A program made the position numbers and the translations under genes. A stretch of 64,000 bases of DNA. Source: Berkiella sp963829835 (GTDB taxonomy: Bacteria; Pseudomonadota; Gammaproteobacteria; Berkiellales; Berkiellaceae). This document shows positions 52,892 through 64,000 of this stretch, in pieces (the stretch's first letter is position 1; each line of letters starts with the position of its first letter). The notes under the pieces are model-generated. The model saw only the letters and a program-made list of their open reading frames with translations, was not told where the DNA came from and searched no databases. Where the stretch lies: assembly GCA_963829835.1 (NCBI GenBank), contig CAWHKC010000004.1, positions 868,001-932,000 of the forward strand, written 5' to 3'.

Positions 52892-53056
52892 TCTTATGAG
52901 TTACCAGCGTAAGCAAGTAATCCGCCGTCGCCGATGTATAGGTACATTTCCAATGTGCTGAGAAAATTCTTATTAAAATAAAATTAATGAATTATGGGGA
53001 GGCTATGGCGCGATTGTTCGTTTGTAATTGCTTTGCAATTACAAACTCCAAAAAGA
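52892..53056. other. Noncoding stretch downstream of the rRNA operon
   Basis: No gene is seen. A strong 12-bp inverted repeat GTTTGTAATTGC/GCAATTACAAAC lies at 53020-53046, just beyond the rRNA terminator, and could serve as a second stop or processing hairpin. The rest is AT-rich with no clear signal. Confidence 0.5.
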
Positions 53057-53088
53057 AAACCCCTTGGGGATTGCTCCACAAGGGGTTT
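53057..53088 (-). terminator. rRNA operon terminator
   Basis: A 10-bp stem AAACCCCTTG/CAAGGGGTTT with an inner GGA/TCC pair, followed on the minus strand by TTTTCTTTTT. It lies 10 bases after the 5S gene. Confidence 0.9.
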
Positions 53089-53097
53089 GAAAAAAAC

Positions 53098-53215
53098 GCC
53101 TGGCAGTGTCCTACTTTCACATGAGGAGACCTCACACTATCATCGGCGCAGAGTCGTTTCACTTCCGAGTTCGAAATGGTTTCGGGTGGTTCCCACTCGC
53201 TATGTCTACCAGACA
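53098..53215 (-). rRNA. rrf: 5S ribosomal RNA
   Basis: About 118 bases. The 5' end TGTCTGGTAGACATAG pairs with the 3' end ACTGCCAGGC. Conserved loops include CCGAACTC-like TCGAACTCGGAAGTGAAAC and GCGCCGATGATAGTGTG. It is the last gene of the operon, separated from 23S by about 150 bases that contain two short hairpins (ACGCAT/ATGCGT and GCGTCC/GGACGC) probably used in processing. Confidence 0.95.
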
Positions 53216-53367
53216 GAGACTTGTTCCCTTTAAAAGGGATTATTCTTAAATTCATAACAAATTAGTCGTTACGCTCTTGCGAGCTACGCGATTTAAAACG
53301 CATCGAATGCGTATTCATTGTATTTGTCTGTGCGTCCTTGGACGCTCAAACTCTTTGGGCGTTATAT

Positions 53368-56274
<2,907 letters not shown>

Positions 56275-56528
56275 ACCCCAAAAAGTCTGTTTCCCTTCGC
56301 AAAGCGAAGGAGATCACAACTCTTTGAAGCTATCCTTTCAACGTTTCGTTTTCTTTTCAGAATACTAATTCGCTTTAAGAACTTTATTGCCTCAAAAAAA
56401 TACAATGTATCGCGTTGCGTTGTTAATCTAATTTGTTAAAGAACAAAGTTGCTATGAGCAGTCTGTTAATTACTAAAAAGAAGGCATGTTATTTGTTGTG
56501 GACGCTTAGAAAAAAAGCGTTTGTCCGA
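56275..56528 (-). other. 16S-23S spacer without tRNA genes
   Basis: About 254 bases. It contains a boxA-like GTTCTTTAACAAA (56432-56444 on the minus strand), a CCTTCGC/GCGAAGG hairpin near 56294-56310 and a GGAC...GTCC stem next to the 16S 3' end. No tRNA-Ile, tRNA-Ala or tRNA-Glu cloverleaf is present. Confidence 0.85.
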
Positions 56529-58069
<1,541 letters not shown>

Positions 58070-58197
58070 AATCTTGACTGTCCGCCTCCGCCTTGCGGCT
58101 TTGGCGCGACTATATACTTTACATAACCTCTCGGTTACTCAATTCATTTGACTTGGCTTTTTTTACAAAAACGCCCACACAAATAACATGACTTCAG

Positions 58198-58210
58198 TTT
58201 GTTAAAGAAC
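58198..58210 (-). promoter_or_regulatory. boxA antitermination element in the rRNA leader
   Basis: GTTCTTTAACAAA on the minus strand, matching boxA bound by NusB/NusE. The identical sequence occurs in the 16S-23S spacer at 56432-56444. It lies about 25 bases after the promoter -10 box. Confidence 0.75.
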
Positions 58211-58234
58211 GACTTGCTCAATGCAAGGTCGCCC

Positions 58235-58262
58235 ATTCTATCGTTTTCAGCCCAGGTGTCAA
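58235..58262 (-). promoter_or_regulatory. rRNA operon promoter (sigma-70)
   Basis: TTGACA (58257-58262) and TAGAAT (58235-58240), 16 bases apart, on the minus strand, followed by a GC-rich start region GGGCGACC typical of stringently controlled rrn promoters. An AT-rich stretch upstream could be an UP element. Confidence 0.88.
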
Positions 58263-58304
58263 CTTAATTGTGAAAAAGAATTTTTAATATATGAGTCAAT
58301 TGTA

Positions 58305-59246
58305 TTAGTTGTTCGCTGACAGCCAATCTTGTGGCTTTAGGAAACGTTCATACAATTGCGCTTCATGGGAATCTGGCGTTGGTTGCCATTGGTATTCAAA
58401 CGTCACTTTCGGGGGCAAGGACATTAAAATCGATTCGGTACGACCACCTGATTGCAAACCAAATAAAGTGCCTCTGTCATACACTAAATTAAACTCAACA
58501 TAACGCCCACGTCGATAAAGCTGAAAGTTACGCATTTGCTCTGTGAAGGCTTGTTGATGGCGCTTTTGTACTATAGGACCATAACCGGGCCAAAAATGAT
58601 TACCTATGGATTGTAAGAATCCAAGACATTGTCCAAAATCCCATCCCCAGGTTGAAGAATTGAGATCGTCAAAAAATAATCCGCCAATGCCACGGGATTC
58701 TTGACGATGAGGGAGAAAGAAATAATCATCTGCCCATTTTTTGTAGGCAGGATAAATTTGATTACCAAAAGGGTCGCAAGCTCGTTTGGAGATTTGATGC
58801 CAATAAACCGCATCTTCTTCATAAGGATAATAAGGCGTTAAATCAAATCCACCCCCAAACCACCAAATGGGTTCTTCATTTTCCTTGTGCGCAATAAAAA
58901 AACGCACGTTAAGATGCGACGTGGGCACAAATGGATTAAGCGGATGAATAACGGATGAGATCCCTAATGCTTCAAACTGTCTGCCGGCTAATTCAGGGCG
59001 ATGCGCTGTGGCACTGGCTGGCATTTTATCACCAAAAACATGGGAAAAATTCACGCCTGCACTTTCAAAAACTTCGCCCTCGCGAAGAATGCAAGTGATA
59101 CCACTACCCATAATGCCTGCATTTGCGTGCGGACGTTGCCATTCATCAATCAAAAATGTTTTCGTTTCAAAAACTTGTAATGATTGACGCAATTTGGTTT
59201 GCAGCGCTAATAAATAATCTTTGATGTAATAGCTATCTGGTTTCAT
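58305..59246 (-). CDS. hemF: Oxygen-dependent coproporphyrinogen III oxidase
   Basis: A 313-residue enzyme of heme synthesis that decarboxylates two propionates of coproporphyrinogen III. Diagnostic stretches: FESAGVNFSHVFG, the long PTSHLNVRFF, WWFGGGFDLTPYYPYEEDA and RGIGGLFFDDLNS, followed by RRGRYVEFNLVYDRGTLFGL. Length equals the E. coli enzyme (299) plus a short addition at each end. It shows the organism makes heme aerobically. It lies 8 bases after tsaC. Confidence 0.97.
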   Translation of the reverse strand: MKPDSYYIKDYLLALQTKLRQSLQVFETKTFLIDEWQRPHANAGIMGSGITCILREGEVFESAGVNFSHVFGDKMPASATAHRPELAGRQFEALGISSVIHPLNPFVPTSHLNVRFFIAHKENEEPIWWFGGGFDLTPYYPYEEDAVYWHQISKRACDPFGNQIYPAYKKWADDYFFLPHRQESRGIGGLFFDDLNSSTWGWDFGQCLGFLQSIGNHFWPGYGPIVQKRHQQAFTEQMRNFQLYRRGRYVEFNLVYDRGTLFGLQSGGRTESILMSLPPKVTFEYQWQPTPDSHEAQLYERFLKPQDWLSANN

Positions 59247-59254
59247 CTTTGTGT

Positions 59255-59818
59255 CTACCGATAAATTTCGTCTGTCACTGCATTTTGTATGGAAGTAGGC
59301 TTTAATAATTCACCAACATTTCCTGCAACAACACCCGCGATATTCTTAGCAAATAAATCATAAACAGCTTGTGCCGTTCTTAAAGGTGAATCTTGTGAAA
59401 TATTAGCGCTTGTTGAAACGATTGCGCCACCAAAGGCTTCACATAGATGCTTTGCAACCATGTGAGCCGTGACTCTTACCGCGACTGTTGTATATTGGCC
59501 CTTCACCAAAGCATGCACCGCTTTTGTCGCAGGAAACACAAAAGTAAATGGACCTGGCCAAGATTGTTGAATCGCTTTCCATTTATCTTTAGGTACTTGT
59601 GAAATATCAATATAAGGGATGATTTGCTCAACATCGCTTGCAATCAAAATCATCCCTTTATTGGGCGTGCGTTTTTTCAGCTCTAGCAAAGCCAATAAGG
59701 CTTTTTCATTTTGCGGGTCACAACCCAGCCCAAACACAGCCTCGGTGGGGTAAGCAATTATCTTTCCTTGCTTAAGCGCATGAACACCTTGTTCAATATT
59801 AAAGGGAACATAAACCAT
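59255..59818 (-). CDS. tsaC: L-threonylcarbamoyladenylate synthase
   Basis: A 187-residue YrdC-fold enzyme that makes threonylcarbamoyl-AMP from Thr, bicarbonate and ATP for t6A37 of tRNA, working with TsaD (17970). Family marks: IAYPTEAVFGLGCDP near residue 20, the KKRTPNKGMILIAS loop, WPGPFTFVFPA, and VAVRVTAH with GGAIVSTSANISQ near residue 132. It is the short TsaC type without the Sua5 extension. Its start directly follows the purE stop. Confidence 0.95.
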   Translation of the reverse strand: MVYVPFNIEQGVHALKQGKIIAYPTEAVFGLGCDPQNEKALLALLELKKRTPNKGMILIASDVEQIIPYIDISQVPKDKWKAIQQSWPGPFTFVFPATKAVHALVKGQYTTVAVRVTAHMVAKHLCEAFGGAIVSTSANISQDSPLRTAQAVYDLFAKNIAGVVAGNVGELLKPTSIQNAVTDEIYR

Positions 59819-60334
59819 TTAGAGCTTAGTCTGCTTTAACTTTTCTTGAAGAGCAGCATCTTTTGCTGCTATTTTTTCAGCGTTATTATGGCGCTGTTGA
59901 TGTAAACGGGCAGCTAATCCTTTATCTTTAAGTGCTAATATTTGTGCACTTAAAAAAGCCGCATTTTGGGCGCCCGCTTTGCCGATCGCCACGCATCCTA
60001 CCGGAATACCGGCGGGCATTTGAACAGTAGATAACAATGAATCCATGCCTTGTAAGCCGCCTCCCTCTAGAGGAACACCAAGTACTGGTTTTAAGGTATG
60101 AGCGGCAACAGTGCCTGCTAAATGCGCTGCAAGCCCGGCTGCACAGATAAAGACCTCACAACCTCTTTCTTCAGCATCTTTGATATAAGCAAGTGTACGT
60201 TCTGGCGTACGGTGCGCTGAAGTTATTTTCACCTCAAATGGAATATGAAGCTCTTCCAACACCTGAGTTGTTGATTGCATCACAGGAAAGTCGCTGTCTG
60301 AGCCCATTAAAATGGCAACAAATGGTTTAGTCAT
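59819..60334 (-). CDS. purE: N5-carboxyaminoimidazole ribonucleotide mutase
   Basis: A 171-residue class I PurE. The active-site segments AILMGSDSDFPVM (residues 8-20) and TSAHRTPERTL (about 39) with the catalytic His are present, as is the AAHLAGTVAAHT and GVPLEGGGLQGMDSLLSTVQ core. It rearranges N5-CAIR to CAIR in purine synthesis and normally works with PurK, which is not beside it here. It is inserted between topA and tsaC. Confidence 0.96.
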   Translation of the reverse strand: MTKPFVAILMGSDSDFPVMQSTTQVLEELHIPFEVKITSAHRTPERTLAYIKDAEERGCEVFICAAGLAAHLAGTVAAHTLKPVLGVPLEGGGLQGMDSLLSTVQMPAGIPVGCVAIGKAGAQNAAFLSAQILALKDKGLAARLHQQRHNNAEKIAAKDAALQEKLKQTKL

Positions 60335-60398
60335 AATATACCCCGCCTCTAAAAGTTAGGCGATTATATCGCAATTATGACAAAAGAAAAATCAAGAA

Positions 60399-62714
60399 TT
60401 AAGAGCTTTCTGGCTCAGGTTCCGTCTCAACATCATAAGGTTCTGCAAATTTGCAATCTTTTTGGGGGCATACACGCTCTGTGCCATTTCTTTTGGTGGT
60501 TTTAACTGAAGTAATAGGCCAGTTACAAAGCGGACAAGGTTTGGCTAAAGGTAAATACCAAAGGGCATATTTACAATCAGGGTAACGAGCACAAGAGAAA
60601 AACACTTTGCCCTGACGGGATTTACGTTTAAGTATATTGCCTTTCTTGCAAGAGGGGCATTCAACTCCGGTATCTTCAGGTTTTTCTAAGGGTTCAATAA
60701 ATTTACAATCTGGGTAGTTACTACAACCAATAAACTTACCATATTTCCCTTTTTTAATCTGGAGTGCACCGCCATCTTCAGGACACGTGCGGCCTTCGAT
60801 TAGTTCAGCAGCTGCAGCTTCTTCGCCATTTTTGTCATCAAGGCTTCTGGTGTAATCGCATTCTGGATATGCCGTGCAGCCGATAAAGCGACCACGTCTA
60901 CCCAAACGAATCGACAAGGGTTTGCCGCATTGTGGGCATTTTTCTTCGATGGCTTCTTGAGTGACATCCTTTCGTTGGACATTTTCTTGAATTTCTTTTA
61001 CTAAAGAAATAAAGGGGCTCCAAAATTCTTTTAATAATGGCCGCCATTCTTTTTCGCCGCGAGACACATCGTCAAGATCATCTTCTAAGCCTGCAGTGAA
61101 ACCATAATCCACATATTTTGTGAAGTAAGTCGTTAAGAATCGATTAACCACCCTGCCCACATCGGTTGGATGAAAACGTTTATTTTCTAAAATCGCGTAT
61201 TCTCTTTGCTGCAACGTGCCGATAATGGTTGCATACGTTGAAGGACGACCAATACCGTATTCTTCTAGCGTTTTCACAAGCGTTGCTTCAGAATATCGTG
61301 GTGGTGGCTCTGTGAAATGCTGCATGGGGCGAATTTCATTGATTGGTAGCACATCGCCTTCTTTCAAAGGAGGCAACATTTTGCCTTCACCCTCTTTATC
61401 TTTTTTGGCATCATCAAGGCCTTCTTCATATACTTGAAGAAATCCAGGATCGGAAATAATCGAACCATTAGCACGAAACATATTGTTTGGCCCACAAGAT
61501 AAATCCACCGCAACAGTATCAATAGTTGCAGGGATCATTTGGCAGGCGATAGTACGCTTCCAAATCAAATTATACAGTTTAAACTGATCAGCACTTAAAG
61601 CGTGTTTAATGTCATCGGGATGAATAGCTGCCGATGTTGGGCGAATAGCCTCATGGGCTTCTTGTGCGTTCTTGGCTTTGGTTTTGTAGGCATGAGGCGT
61701 CTCAGGTAAAGCCTCTTTGCCAAAACGGGCTTCAATCACTTCACGGATCTCATCCATGGCAACTGCTGCCAAGTTGACAGAGTCTGTTCTCATATAAGTG
61801 ATAAGACCCACAGCGCCTTCGCCAATATCAATACCTTCATAAAGTTGCTGTGCAATACGCATGGTACGTTGTGCACCAAATCCTAATTTACGTGAAGCTT
61901 CCTGTTGTAAAGTGGATGTCGTAAAAGGAGCTGAAGGATTACGTTTGCGTTTCTTCTTCTCGATATTTTTAACCGTGAGTTTGCCTTTGCCATCACGCTT
62001 AAGGATACTCACTGCTTTATTGGCCATATCGGTATCGGTGATTGAGAATTGCTTGAGTTTTTCTCCCTCAAGCTCAACCAATTTGGCACAAAACGCTTGT
62101 TCTTTTTTAACCAGATCCGCTTCAATGGTCCAGTATTCTTTCGCGATAAAGCTCTCTATTTCAAGCTCTCTTTCCACTATCATTCGTAGTGCTGGGCTTT
62201 GTACTCGTCCTGCAGATAAACCAGGACGCACTTTACGCCACAGTAGCGGTGATAAATTAAAACCGACTAAATAATCTAAGGCACGGCGTGCTTGTTGTGC
62301 ATTAACCAAATCCATCGATAAATCACGTGAATGATTAATGGCTTCTAAGATCGCGGATTTGGTAATTTCATGGAAAACCACTCGCCGCACGGGTTTTTCT
62401 TTTAAAAGTCCTTTTTCACGCATGATTTCGCAGATATGAAAGGCTATTGCCTCGCCTTCGCGATCAGGATCGGTTGCGACTAGAAGTTCATCAACTTTTT
62501 TTAATGTATCTGCAATGGTTTTGACATGCGCTGCATTCTTTTCGATGACCACATACTTCATCGCAAAATCGTTATCAGGATCCACAGCTCCTTCTTTTGG
62601 TAACAAATCGCGAACATGGCCATAGGAGGCCAATACCTGATAACCTTTGCCCAAGTATTTTTTAATGGTTTTAGCTTTGGCTGGTGACTCAACCACCACC
62701 AAACGATTTGTCAT
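60399..62714 (-). CDS. topA: DNA topoisomerase I
   Basis: A type IA topoisomerase of about 771 residues if the ATG at 62714 (MTNRLVVVESPAKAKTIKKY) is used; the frame is open 5 codons earlier. TOPRIM marks VVESPAKAKTI and ATDPDREGEAIAFH, the catalytic Tyr in GLITYMRTDSVNL, and three to four C-terminal zinc ribbons (CPQCGKPL, CPSCKKG, CPLC, with paired Cys) for single-stranded DNA contact. It relaxes negative supercoils behind RNA polymerase. It follows smg as in many gammaproteobacteria. Confidence 0.97.
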   Translation of the reverse strand: MTNRLVVVESPAKAKTIKKYLGKGYQVLASYGHVRDLLPKEGAVDPDNDFAMKYVVIEKNAAHVKTIADTLKKVDELLVATDPDREGEAIAFHICEIMREKGLLKEKPVRRVVFHEITKSAILEAINHSRDLSMDLVNAQQARRALDYLVGFNLSPLLWRKVRPGLSAGRVQSPALRMIVERELEIESFIAKEYWTIEADLVKKEQAFCAKLVELEGEKLKQFSITDTDMANKAVSILKRDGKGKLTVKNIEKKKRKRNPSAPFTTSTLQQEASRKLGFGAQRTMRIAQQLYEGIDIGEGAVGLITYMRTDSVNLAAVAMDEIREVIEARFGKEALPETPHAYKTKAKNAQEAHEAIRPTSAAIHPDDIKHALSADQFKLYNLIWKRTIACQMIPATIDTVAVDLSCGPNNMFRANGSIISDPGFLQVYEEGLDDAKKDKEGEGKMLPPLKEGDVLPINEIRPMQHFTEPPPRYSEATLVKTLEEYGIGRPSTYATIIGTLQQREYAILENKRFHPTDVGRVVNRFLTTYFTKYVDYGFTAGLEDDLDDVSRGEKEWRPLLKEFWSPFISLVKEIQENVQRKDVTQEAIEEKCPQCGKPLSIRLGRRGRFIGCTAYPECDYTRSLDDKNGEEAAAAELIEGRTCPEDGGALQIKKGKYGKFIGCSNYPDCKFIEPLEKPEDTGVECPSCKKGNILKRKSRQGKVFFSCARYPDCKYALWYLPLAKPCPLCNWPITSVKTTKRNGTERVCPQKDCKFAEPYDVETEPEPESS

Positions 62715-62746
62715 CGCGAGTAACTCCACATATTACGTCTTATATA

Positions 62747-63226
62747 CTAATGTAACACTGACTCTGATTCGTCATAAATTAATTCTTCAATCCAGGCAAG
62801 CATTTCATCATGTGAGCCACTGTTTAACATGACCAAGCCAACAATACGCTTAAATTGGGTTAAGCTAAGTTGTTCGCTCTCAATGGCCATGGCTCTATCG
62901 ATAATGACTTCTCTGGTTGGGGTATCTAGCACCCCCATGCTTTCTAATTGATATATAAATCCTCGGCAATGCACATCCAGTTTGTATTGCTCTTGAGGTA
63001 AGTACACGCGTATTGATTTCCCCGGCGCTTGAACCATTGTAAAATCAGCCGATTTGATATCTGCTAATTCGCCCAACCAATCAAAGGCTTTAGTAATATT
63101 GTTGGCTTCAAAGCCTGCTTCTTCTAATTCACAAGCCAACGTCATTTCATCTGTTGGCATACCCTCGTCAATACTCAGGTAGTTATCAAATAAAAACATG
63201 AGTACGTCGATCACATTTTCTTTCAT
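62747..63226 (-). CDS. smg: Smg/DUF494 family protein
   Basis: A 159-residue acidic helical protein. Smg marks: KENVIDVLMFLFDNYL at the N terminus, VDVHCRGFIYQLESMGVLD in the middle and REVIIDRAMALE-like segment near residue 120. Function unknown; it is nearly always between dprA and topA in gammaproteobacteria, as here. It starts 3 bases after the dprA stop, so the two are cotranscribed. Confidence 0.94.
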   Translation of the reverse strand: MKENVIDVLMFLFDNYLSIDEGMPTDEMTLACELEEAGFEANNITKAFDWLGELADIKSADFTMVQAPGKSIRVYLPQEQYKLDVHCRGFIYQLESMGVLDTPTREVIIDRAMAIESEQLSLTQFKRIVGLVMLNSGSHDEMLAWIEELIYDESESVLH

Positions 63227-63229
63227 AAG

Positions 63230-64000
63230 CTATCCACCTGTTCCAATTCGGATATAACCGCCTGGCACAGAAGTTACCATACCTTGCATTTCCAACTCTA
63301 ATAGCATCGAGGAAACCTCTGTAACGGTCAATCCTGTTCTATCCACCATTGAATCGATTGATGTGCACACATCCATAATGTGCTCTAAAAATTTCATCTT
63401 TTCTGAAGGTAATTCCTCCTTCATGTGGGGTTGCGCTATCAGTGTTTTGAGGTTTATTAATTTCTCCTGTGGGAACTCTTCTAATATGTGCTCACTGCTA
63501 TCAACACACTTTGCACCTTGTCGTATTAATTGATGGCATCCTTTTGCCATCGGATTATGGATGGAGCCTGGGAGTGCAAAAATTTCTCTCCCTTGATCCA
63601 AAGCATAGTTCGCCGTTATTAAAGAGCCACTTTTTAATGCTGACTCAACCACTAAAACCCCTAACGACAGTCCACTAATAATACGATTTCTTTGTGGAAA
63701 GTTTGCCGGCAATGGTGGCGTCCCTATTGGAAATTCAGAGACTAAAGCACCCTTTTCGATTATCCTCATTGCCAATGCCGTATGCTTTGTTGGATAAATA
63801 CTCTCCAAACTATTACCTAAAACTGCAATAGTGACCCCAGATGAAGCAAGCGCCCCTTCGTGACTAGCTGCGTCAATACCCAACGCTAAGCCACTGGTAA
63901 TAGCGAATCCGTGCCTGCTTAAATCTAAGCCAAACTGATAAGCATTTTCTCGCCCTTGAGAAGAGGGTATGCGAGTACCAACCATGGCTAGTTGCCTTAA
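63230..64000 (-). CDS. dprA: DNA processing protein DprA (N terminus outside window)
   Basis: The frame is open through the right edge; the visible 257 or so residues begin LRQLAMVGTRIPS and cover the Rossmann-like core and the C-terminal winged helix. Marks: LALGIDAASHEGAL, FPQRNRIISGLSLGVLVVES and REIFALPGSI near the end of the core. DprA loads RecA on incoming single-stranded DNA in natural transformation. The presence of comF (34350) agrees with a competence pathway. The N-terminal SAM-like region is missing only because of the window edge. Confidence 0.95.
   Translation of the reverse strand, partial: LRQLAMVGTRIPSSQGRENAYQFGLDLSRHGFAITSGLALGIDAASHEGALASSGVTIAVLGNSLESIYPTKHTALAMRIIEKGALVSEFPIGTPPLPANFPQRNRIISGLSLGVLVVESALKSGSLITANYALDQGREIFALPGSIHNPMAKGCHQLIRQGAKCVDSSEHILEEFPQEKLINLKTLIAQPHMKEELPSEKMKFLEHIMDVCTSIDSMVDRTGLTVTEVSSMLLELEMQGMVTSVPGGYIRIGTGG

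Overview
The window is a piece of a gammaproteobacterial chromosome, most likely from a host-associated relative of the Legionella/Coxiella order (Legionellales). This placement is an inference. It rests on the housekeeping gene order (rpsU-dnaG-rpoD, dprA-smg-topA, ftsY-ftsE-ftsX), on rmf, smg and hemF, on the fairly AT-rich sequence, and on single genes that look like host-interaction proteins scattered among housekeeping genes. The 16S and 23S genes would settle it.

Region 1 (1-12675) is the right end of a lambda-like prophage. Read leftward on the minus strand it runs: Cro-like repressor, replication genes, Q-like antiterminator, holin and M15 endolysin, a two-gene AT-rich cargo (a DUF2971 protein and a PIN-like protein), then Nu1, GpA, gpW, portal and head protease, which leaves the window. 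On the plus strand are the CI-like repressor, an Xis-like helix-turn-helix gene and a tyrosine integrase. The integrase carries a one-base deletion, so self-excision is doubtful. The prophage abuts the 3' end of a CAT-anticodon tRNA, the probable attachment site.

Region 2 (12753-31380) is housekeeping: rpoD, dnaG, yqeY and rpsU on the minus strand; tsaD, plsY, an SDR oxidoreductase, folB, a MidA-type methyltransferase, cca, rsmD, an M16 peptidase pair, ftsY/E/X, an aromatic amino acid permease and rsmJ. Genes are tightly packed and several neighbours overlap.

Region 3 (31392-52791) mixes metabolism (comF, bioB, bioC, rmf, prlC, gor, gamma carbonic anhydrase, aroE, an MFS transporter) with unusual genes: a ModA-like lipoprotein-sized binding protein without its transporter; a J-domain gene coupled to a 561-residue protein whose C terminus resembles a type I secretion target module; a 711-residue protein with an IQ-like motif; a TPR-sulfotransferase fusion; a methyltransferase/ATP-grasp fusion with a decayed ATP-grasp paralogue 2 kb away; and a coiled-coil protein with a formin-like polyproline tract.

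Region 4 (52797-58262) is an rRNA operon on the minus strand (16S-23S-5S) with a clear promoter, boxA elements and terminator. Its 16S-23S spacer has no tRNA gene, and a degraded second 5S fragment lies beyond the terminator. Region 5 (58305-64000) is hemF, tsaC, purE, topA, smg and the C-terminal part of dprA.

The best candidates for undescribed biology are the prophage cargo pair, the methyltransferase/ATP-grasp fusion, the polyproline coiled-coil protein, and the T1SS-like protein with its J-domain partner. All functional readings come from sequence inspection alone.
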